Assembly: GCA_002479405.1 (NCBI GenBank)
Contig: DLMX01000048.1
Coordinates: 1-11,174 of the forward strand
Direction of reading: 5' to 3'
DNA: 11,174 bases
Source: Methylophilaceae bacterium UBA7525
Lineage (GTDB): Bacteria > Pseudomonadota > Gammaproteobacteria > Burkholderiales > Methylophilaceae
The notes beneath the pieces were generated by a model. That model worked only from the letters and a program-made list of their open reading frames with translations, did no database searches and was not told where the DNA came from. This document shows, one piece after another, positions 6,534 through 11,174 of the stretch. How positions within the stretch are numbered: position 1 is the stretch's first letter; each line of letters begins with the position of its first letter. A program made the position numbers and the translations under genes.

Positions 6534-7391
6534 ATGAAAATAAGAAATTGGATGACAGTCTCGTTATTGGGGGTATGCATCATGGCAGGTAGTCTGGTGG
6601 CATGCAGTGCGGCTGAACGGAAAGTGGGCGGCTTGAAGACGCCGGAATCCGTGATCCAGGCCAGCGATGGCAGGATTTTCATCTCCGAGATCAATGAGTT
6701 CGGCAAGGATGGCGACGGCCAGATCAGCGTCATCGATCAGGACGGCAAGCTGTCGATCTTCGCCACCGGCATGGATGATCCCAAAGGTCTTGCCATCATC
6801 GGCGAATATCTTTATGTGGCTGACAAGACGCGTATCCTGAAAGTGGCGCCGGACGGTAACTGGCAGGTGTTCGTTCCATCAGAAGCCTTTCCTGCCGTAC
6901 CGCAGTTTCTCAACGACCTTGAGCGTGATCTGCAGGGTAATTATCTCTATGTCAGCGACAGCGGCGATCTGGAAAAGGGCGGCGCCATCTATCGCATCAG
7001 TCTGGATGGCCAGGTTTCCAATGTGATCAATCATGCGGAGGATGAACGGGTGCTGGCGCCCAATGGCCTGTTAATGGATGATTCCGGCGATGTGTTGCTG
7101 TTTGTCGATTTTGCTTCCGGCATTCTTTACAGCCTGAATATGAAAACCGGTATGCTGACCGACCTCGCTGAGGGGCTGGGTGGCGGTGACGGTCTCGTGC
7201 ATCACCCGAACGGCCTCATGTACGTCAGCGATTGGAAGAATGGCAAGGTCTACAGTGTGCTGCATGATGAAGTGAAACTGGTGCGTGAGGGTTTCCAGGC
7301 CGCGGCAGATATTTCGCTTACCATTGATGGTAAATACATTCTGGTACCTGACATGAAGGCCGGAGAACTGGTCTGGGTACCGGTTAACTAG
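6534..7391 (+). CDS. SMP-30/gluconolactonase-like beta-propeller lipoprotein
   Basis: This 285-residue protein starts with a lipoprotein signal: KIRNW, a hydrophobic core and the lipobox LVAC with Cys24; Ser at +2 predicts the outer membrane. The rest is a six-bladed propeller with repeated strand patterns such as DGRIFISEI, GEYLYVADKTRILKVAPDG, GNYLYVSDSG, GDVLLFVDF and GLMYVSDWKNGKVYSV. Relatives include SMP-30/gluconolactonase and NHL-type proteins. Glu38 (TPESV), Asn177 (APNGL) and Asp219 (GGDGL) fall in the order and approximate spacing of the Glu/Asn/Asp metal site of SMP-30, so lactone hydrolysis is possible, although this placement is by eye. A KDGDGQ loop may bind calcium. It lies 15 bases after the preceding gene with an AAAGG ribosome site, and it is the last gene before a strong terminator. 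The fold is confident; enzymatic activity is not. Confidence 0.8.
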   Translation: MKIRNWMTVSLLGVCIMAGSLVACSAAERKVGGLKTPESVIQASDGRIFISEINEFGKDGDGQISVIDQDGKLSIFATGMDDPKGLAIIGEYLYVADKTRILKVAPDGNWQVFVPSEAFPAVPQFLNDLERDLQGNYLYVSDSGDLEKGGAIYRISLDGQVSNVINHAEDERVLAPNGLLMDDSGDVLLFVDFASGILYSLNMKTGMLTDLAEGLGGGDGLVHHPNGLMYVSDWKNGKVYSVLHDEVKLVREGFQAAADISLTIDGKYILVPDMKAGELVWVPVN

Positions 7392-7402
7392 GCTGCTCAG
7401 CA

Positions 7403-7444
7403 ATGCAAACAAAGGCCACTTTCAATGTGGCCTTTTGTTTGCAT
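7403..7444. terminator. Strong shared hairpin terminator between convergent genes
   Basis: Arms at 7403-7419 and 7427-7444 pair along about 17 bases around a 7-base loop (TTTCAAT), with a single unpaired base. The upper stem is GGCCAC/GTGGCC, and the lower part is A/T-rich (AAACAAA against TTTTGTTT), which supplies U-rich RNA in either direction. It begins 12 bases after the plus-strand propeller stop and ends 9 bases before the stop of the minus-strand lipoprotein, so it probably ends transcription from both sides. Confidence 0.85.
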
Positions 7445-7452
7445 GGAGCAAC

Positions 7453-8010
7453 TCATTGCGGCGACAGTGTAATTTTCAGATTGTGGCCGCTGATCCTGAA
7501 ATCAGTAGGCACATAGTGCCGGTTGCCGATTTTCAGGTCGTCCGGTTTGAATGTATGGAGAGGTATATTGCTGAGCAGTTCAGCGCCCAGTTTTGCTGCC
7601 AGCAGGTTAAGCAGTTCGCTGTGCGTGTCGTCCAGTTCCATGCCTTGGATGTCTAGCTTTTCGACCCTGGACTCACTCAGCATTAGCGTGCTGCTGGCAG
7701 CATCAAATCCGAGTTTGCCTGAGATGCCGATCATGCCCTGCACGGATTTTTGTGTCAGCGGATTGCTGATTCTGGTGTCGATCTGGGCATGCAGACGTTG
7801 GGTGTCTCCATCCAACCGGATGATCGGATTACTCAGGTTGACGTCGAATATCCGGAGCAGGGTTGTCGGCACCGAGAGTTCTTTTGTAATGCGGTTTTGC
7901 AATTCGCCCTCGCTGATACTGATGGTGCGCGGTCCGTTACTACAGGCACTCAGTAATAGCAGCAGGGCTGGGATCAATATTTGCATCAAGGTGTGTCTGG
8001 TTCGTGGCAT
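7453..8010 (-). CDS. DUF1439 (YceB-like) lipoprotein
   Basis: This protein of 185 residues has a lipoprotein signal: basic PRTRH, a leucine-rich core and the lipobox LSAC with Cys23. The mature part resembles the DUF1439 family (E. coli YceB), a small envelope lipoprotein of the elongated lipid-binding-like fold with amphipathic strands and helices (ISISEGELQNRI, IIRLDGDTQRLHAQID, ISGKLGFDAASSTLML). The function of the family is not established. Two adjacent ATG codons exist; the second (8010) is preferred because AGGAG (8017-8021 on the complement) is 6 bases away, against 3 for the first (8013). It is a single gene, converging on the six-gene cluster through the shared terminator and divergent from the ferritin-like gene. 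No metal or catalytic motif is visible. Confidence 0.82.
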   Translation of the reverse strand: MPRTRHTLMQILIPALLLLLSACSNGPRTISISEGELQNRITKELSVPTTLLRIFDVNLSNPIIRLDGDTQRLHAQIDTRISNPLTQKSVQGMIGISGKLGFDAASSTLMLSESRVEKLDIQGMELDDTHSELLNLLAAKLGAELLSNIPLHTFKPDDLKIGNRHYVPTDFRISGHNLKITLSPQ

Positions 8011-8202
8011 CATGAACTCCTGAGAATCAAAGGCCAGTTTAATCCAATGTGACCGGTTTGACAGGGTTGCAGCATTGAAAGCGGAGGATATGTTGGTGAG
8101 TATTTTGTTGCGGAGGATGTTGCCGCTTGACTGCTACTGCGCCCGGATTTTCTTACCTTTGTCCAGGGGGTGCTCCTGGCAAACCAATTCATCAAGGAAG
8201 TT

Positions 8203-8991
8203 ATGAAATTACGCCGTAATGCGCTGCAATTGCTGGCCGAAGCCAATGTCGAACGCAAGGTGCAGGGCACCTTGCAACTGGCTGAAGTGTGGCCGGCACA
8301 AAAGCTGCAATTGGATGCGGTAACGGAACTGGAGGCCGGTCAGGCCATTCCAGGCCAGCCGCAAAGGCCGGAACTGGTCTCGCCCTTGCAGGTGAGGAAA
8401 CGCGCGATGAATACCCCCGAAGGCAGGGCTATACTGATTCATGCGCTGGCCCATATCGAATTTAATGCAATCAATCTGGCGCTGGACGCCATCTGGCGTT
8501 TTGCCGGCATGCCGCAAGCCTATTATGAGGACTGGCTCAAGGTGGCGGGTGAGGAGGCCTATCATTTTTCGTTATTGAGCACGCATCTGCAGTCACTGGG
8601 CTATGCCTATGGCGATTTTCCCGCGCATAACAGCCTGTGGGAAATGGCAGAAAAGACCCGGCACGACGTTCTAGCCCGCATGGCGCTGGTGCCGCGAACC
8701 ATGGAAGCGAGGGGACTGGATGCTACGCCGGCTTTGCGTGCGAAGTTGGCACAGGCAGGTGATATCAAGGCAGCGGAGATTCTGGACATTATCCTGCGCG
8801 ATGAAATCGGCCATGTTGCGATCGGTAATCGCTGGTTCGGTTATTGCTGCGAACAGCGGGGCCTGGATGTCGTTGAGACTTATGCAAATCTTGCACGGCA
8901 GTACAAGGCGCCGGTGTTGCGAGGCCCGTTCAACCTGGAAGCGCGTCGTGCGGCAGGATTCACCGAGTTGGAACTGGCGCTGCTGCATTGA
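8203..8991 (+). CDS. DUF455 ferritin-like protein
   Basis: This 262-residue mostly helical protein fits the DUF455 family, whose ferritin-like four-helix bundle is expected to hold a di-metal site. Candidate ligands are His84 and Glu86 (AHIEFNAI), Glu117/Glu118 and His121 (GEEAYHFSLL), and Glu201 and His204 (RDEIGHVAIG). The paired E...ExxH patterns match di-iron carboxylate proteins such as the tRNA hydroxylase MiaE, but the reaction of DUF455 proteins is unknown to me. No signal peptide is present, so it should be cytoplasmic. The open frame could start at GTG 8170, adding 11 residues, but ATG 8203 is preferred because AAGGA (8194-8198) precedes it and MKLRRNALQLL looks like the family N-terminus. 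It stands alone, with a divergent gene upstream and a convergent gene pair downstream. Confidence 0.85.
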   Translation: MKLRRNALQLLAEANVERKVQGTLQLAEVWPAQKLQLDAVTELEAGQAIPGQPQRPELVSPLQVRKRAMNTPEGRAILIHALAHIEFNAINLALDAIWRFAGMPQAYYEDWLKVAGEEAYHFSLLSTHLQSLGYAYGDFPAHNSLWEMAEKTRHDVLARMALVPRTMEARGLDATPALRAKLAQAGDIKAAEILDIILRDEIGHVAIGNRWFGYCCEQRGLDVVETYANLARQYKAPVLRGPFNLEARRAAGFTELELALLH

Positions 8992-9023
8992 AAACTTGCA
9001 GCACTTGAATTTAGGGTCTTGAA

Positions 9024-9050
9024 CAAAAAGCCCGCAGTGATTGCGGGCTT
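9024..9050 (-). terminator. Intrinsic terminator of the serB-ppiA unit
   Basis: On the minus strand a perfect 9-base stem, AAGCCCGCA (9050-9042) against TGCGGGCTT (9036-9028), encloses a 5-base loop and is followed by a run of T residues (about 9029-9025). It lies 20 bases after the ppiA stop. On the plus strand the U-rich tail is much shorter, so it is weaker for the DUF455 gene, which ends 36 bases away on the other side and may still use it. Confidence 0.88.
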
Positions 9051-9069
9051 ATGTCCTGAATTTCAACGC

Positions 9070-9618
9070 TTATTTCACTGTGGCGGATTCGATGGCGATG
9101 TTCTGGATGGGCATGTCGCCGCCATCAGTCGGCATGGTAGAGATGCGTTGTACGATATCCATGCCTTTAACCACCTTGCCGAACACCGCATAACCCCAGC
9201 CCCGCTGTGATTTGTCGGTGTGGTTGAGGAAGGTGTTGTTGGCGACATTGATAAAGAACTGTGCACTGGCCGAATGCGGGTCGCCGGTTCGCGCCATGGC
9301 TACTGTGCCGATGTTGTTGGCTAGCCCGTTATCGGCCTCATTTTTAATCGGATCGCGCGTCGGTTTTTCGTTCAGATTCTTGTCCATGCCACCGCCCTGA
9401 ATCATGAAGCCGGCAATCACGCGGTGGAAGATGGTGCCATTGTAATGACCGTCTTTCACATACTGTACGAAATTGGCGACGGTGTTCGGCGCTTTTTCGC
9501 TGTTCAGTTCCAGCACGATCAGGCCATGGCTGGTTTTCAATTCGACCAGCGTGGGCTGTGCATGGGCGCCGAATGAGGCGAGGAACAGGCTTGATGCGAT
9601 CAATAAACGCTTGAGCAA
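9070..9618 (-). CDS. ppiA: Periplasmic cyclophilin-type peptidyl-prolyl cis-trans isomerase
   Basis: This 182-residue enzyme speeds cis-trans isomerisation of proline peptide bonds during folding of exported proteins. A Sec signal peptide covers residues 1-20 (KRLLIASSLFLASFG, cleavage AHA|Q). The catalytic core is FHRVIAGFMIQGGG with Arg66, then NEADNGLANNIGTVAMAR and SAQFFINVANN with Gln120 and Phe121, ending in YAVFGKVVKGMD; this closely follows E. coli PpiA. Phe130 stands where human cyclophilin A has Trp121, the bacterial state linked to weak cyclosporin binding. The start codon is TTG (9618-9616), supported by AAGGAG at 9631-9626 with 7-base spacing and by the lack of an ATG in the signal region. 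It lies 21 bases downstream of serB on the same strand and shares its terminator. The name is by similarity and periplasmic targeting. Confidence 0.92.
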   Translation of the reverse strand: MLKRLLIASSLFLASFGAHAQPTLVELKTSHGLIVLELNSEKAPNTVANFVQYVKDGHYNGTIFHRVIAGFMIQGGGMDKNLNEKPTRDPIKNEADNGLANNIGTVAMARTGDPHSASAQFFINVANNTFLNHTDKSQRGWGYAVFGKVVKGMDIVQRISTMPTDGGDMPIQNIAIESATVK

Positions 9619-9639
9619 TTTACAACTCCTTGAGAAGAA

Positions 9640-10485
9640 TCAGACGGTGAACAGGTGAATGAGACCGTCGAGACCGGAATAGTTCAGCGCATAGCTGGCC
9701 TGTTCCTGCACGATGGGTTTGGCGTGGTAGGCGACGCCGGCGCCAGCCGCAGCCATCATTTTCAGGTCGTTGGCACCGTCGCCGACAGCAATGATCTGAT
9801 CCTGTTTCAGGCCCAGTTGTTGGCCCAACTGGGTCAGGGCATCGGCCTTGACCTGGGCATCGACGATATTGCCCAGAACATGGCCGGTCAGTTTGCCATC
9901 GATGATCTCCAGCGAGTTGGCACGCACATGATCCAGGCCAGCCATGGCTTTCACGCGTTCGGCAAAAAAGTCGAAACCGCCTGAAACCAGCAGGGTCTTG
10001 ATGTTGTGCTGCTTGCAGCAGGCGATCCATTCCAGTGCCCCCGGGTTGAGTTGCAGGCGCTCATTGATAACGCGCTGCAGTGCCGATTCATCCAGCCCGG
10101 TCAGCAGCTTGACGCGCCTGCGCAGACTTTCGGCAAACTCGATCTCGCCTCGCATGGCGCTTTCGGTGATCTCGGCCACCTGTGGCTTGAGGCCGCACAT
10201 GTCGGCAATCTCGTCTATGCATTCGATGCTGATCAGCGTGGAGTCCATGTCCATCACCACCAGGCCGATGTTGTTCAGCGTGTGCTGATTCTTTACATAG
10301 GCGCAATCGATCTGCTCTGTGGTGCAGAATTCCACTACTTGCGGAGAGACTTCCTGCTGGTTTGGCAAATAGTAGGCATGTTGGCCTACCTGAGTGAACT
10401 GTTCGCCGCGATAACTGGGAACCAGGTGGGTGAGGGTGACCAGATGCTGGTTGCGAATGGAAGGACCTTGAACTACGAGACGCAT
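9640..10485 (-). CDS. serB: Phosphoserine phosphatase
   Basis: This 281-residue cytoplasmic enzyme removes phosphate from L-phosphoserine, the last step of serine synthesis. It is a HAD-superfamily hydrolase with all motifs present: DMDST with nucleophile Asp79 and acid/base Asp81, then Glu88 in the SIECIDEIAD segment that is typical of SerB, motif II VSGGF (Ser168), Lys213 in DAQVKADAL, and motif IV GDGANDL (235-241) for magnesium. The cap region contains MRGEIEFAESLRRRV. Residues 1-70 form a shortened, poorly conserved ACT-like N-terminal region, shorter than in the 322-residue E. coli protein. ATG 10485 is the natural start, although the ribosome site is weak. It is followed after 21 bases by ppiA and is divergent from sucC. 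Confidence 0.96.
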   Translation of the reverse strand: MRLVVQGPSIRNQHLVTLTHLVPSYRGEQFTQVGQHAYYLPNQQEVSPQVVEFCTTEQIDCAYVKNQHTLNNIGLVVMDMDSTLISIECIDEIADMCGLKPQVAEITESAMRGEIEFAESLRRRVKLLTGLDESALQRVINERLQLNPGALEWIACCKQHNIKTLLVSGGFDFFAERVKAMAGLDHVRANSLEIIDGKLTGHVLGNIVDAQVKADALTQLGQQLGLKQDQIIAVGDGANDLKMMAAAGAGVAYHAKPIVQEQASYALNYSGLDGLIHLFTV

Positions 10486-10518
10486 GCTTGTTGAGTTTCT
10501 TGATTGACTGATTTCTGC

Positions 10519-10524
10519 ATTATA
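10519..10524 (-). promoter_or_regulatory. Probable -10 element of the serB promoter
   Basis: Read on the minus strand this is an exact TATAAT, in the context TCGCTATAATGC, 33 bases upstream of the serB ATG. Transcription would begin near 10512, giving a leader of about 27 bases. No good TTGACA-like -35 is seen 16-18 bases further upstream and there is no extended -10 TG, so an activator or a weak basal promoter is possible. Confidence 0.5.
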
Positions 10525-10617
10525 GCGACTTTTGCCGCGCCGCTGATGGGGTATTCACTGGCATTAACCGGCGATTTCCGCCAAAATACAACTTTTCCGA
10601 ACGACATAGCCAATTCC

Positions 10618-11174
10618 ATGAATCTGCATGAATTTCAGGCCAAGCAGCTGCTTCAGCGTTATGGCCTGCCCATCCCCAAAAGTATCCTTGCTGAAACCAG
10701 TCAACAGGCCAAGGATGCCGCTCAATCTCTCGGTGGCGAAGCCTGGGTAGTCAAGGCTCAGGTGCATGCCGGTGGCCGCGGCAAGGCGGGTGGGGTCAAG
10801 GTCGTTAAATCGGAAGCCGAGTTGCAGGCGCTGGCTACCGAATTGCTCGGTCGTCGTCTGGTGACGTATCAAAATGCGCCGGACGGACAACCTGTCAACA
10901 CCGTTCTGGTGGAAGAGACCTTGCCGATTGCACGCGAGCTTTATCTTTCGATGCTGGTCGACAGAAGCCTGGAGCGCGTGGTGGTGGTGGCTTCCTCGTC
11001 CGGCGGCATGGATATCGAGGAGATTGCGCAAACCAGTCCAGAGCAGATCCTGCAGGAAGTCTGTGACCCGCTGAACGGCCTCGTGGATTTTCAGGCCCGT
11101 AACCTGGCCTTCAAGCTTGGATTGGCCGGCGAACAGATCGGTGCGTTCAGCCGCTTGCTGAAGGGGCTCTATCG
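10618..11174 (+). CDS. sucC: Succinyl-CoA synthetase (ADP-forming) beta subunit, 3'-truncated by the window edge
   Basis: The beta subunit of succinyl-CoA synthetase works with SucD in the TCA cycle, forming ATP (or GTP) from succinyl-CoA. About 185 of the usual ~388 residues are present, with no stop before the window ends. The start MNLHEFQAKQLLQRYGLP is the standard SucC N-terminus. The ATP-grasp domain shows WVVKAQVHAGGRGKAGG with Lys46 and the 53-59 glycine-rich loop at the same numbering as in E. coli, then LVTYQ, ELYLSMLVDRSLERVVVVAS and GGMDIEEIAQTSPEQI. Malate thiokinase MtkA is a close relative and cannot be excluded from half a protein, but the match to E. coli SucC is better. sucD would be expected directly downstream. 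The start lies 132 bases from the divergent serB start; no strong ribosome site or promoter is evident in front of it. Confidence 0.93.
   Translation, partial: MNLHEFQAKQLLQRYGLPIPKSILAETSQQAKDAAQSLGGEAWVVKAQVHAGGRGKAGGVKVVKSEAELQALATELLGRRLVTYQNAPDGQPVNTVLVEETLPIARELYLSMLVDRSLERVVVVASSSGGMDIEEIAQTSPEQILQEVCDPLNGLVDFQARNLAFKLGLAGEQIGAFSRLLKGLY

Noticed and set aside
8058..8063. TTGACA hexamer in the DUF1439-DUF455 divergent gap, considered as a -35 element
   Set aside because: No acceptable -10 lies 16-18 bases downstream. A second candidate, TTGACT at 8127, also lacks a -10. The 190-base gap probably holds promoters, but I cannot place them.
10558..10587. CTGGCA / CAAAAT pair considered as the sucC promoter
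   Set aside because: Each hexamer matches consensus at only four of six positions; this is no better than chance in this length.

Overview
The window looks like an ordinary chromosomal segment of a betaproteobacterium, possibly a sulfur-oxidising or iron/sulfur lithotroph. This is inferred from protein style: a large single-chain PurL, a SerB with a degenerate N-terminal domain, a DUF455 ferritin-like protein, an E. coli-like SucC and a flavocytochrome c sulfide dehydrogenase pair. No 16S or other decisive marker is present. I see no tRNA, rRNA, CRISPR array, insertion sequence or phage gene, and no gene-free stretch longer than about 190 bases.

Layout. Positions 1-2469 hold the C-terminal two thirds of purL, running in from the left edge. 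Positions 2501-7391 hold six closely spaced genes on the same strand: a periplasmic ankyrin-repeat protein, a monoheme cytochrome c (fccA-like), a Tat-exported flavoprotein (fccB-like), a secreted sorbosone/aldose-dehydrogenase-type beta-propeller, an exported protein I do not recognise, and an SMP-30/gluconolactonase-like lipoprotein. Gaps between them are 27, 3, -4 (ATGA overlap), -4 (ATGA overlap) and 15 bases, so one transcript is likely. A strong hairpin at 7403-7444 closes it and also serves the convergent DUF1439 lipoprotein gene (7453-8010, minus). Divergent from that gene is a DUF455 ferritin-like protein (8203-8991, plus). A minus-strand pair, serB then ppiA (10485 down to 9070), ends at an intrinsic terminator just downstream of the DUF455 gene. 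sucC starts at 10618 and runs off the right edge.

The part worth attention is the six-gene cluster. Every product carries an export signal (three ordinary Sec, one Sec with lipobox, one Tat, and one Sec with a nearby lipobox-like sequence), so the whole module appears to act outside the cytoplasm. FccB keeps the flavin-linking cysteine and both redox-active cysteines of the Allochromatium enzyme, and FccA is a plausible one-heme partner, so sulfide oxidation to sulfur with electrons going to cytochrome c is the best-supported activity. Why this pair is translationally coupled to a PQQ-dehydrogenase-like propeller, an unknown protein and a lactonase-like propeller is not explained by known FCSD biology. 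The flanking genes are housekeeping: purine synthesis, serine synthesis, periplasmic protein folding and the TCA cycle.
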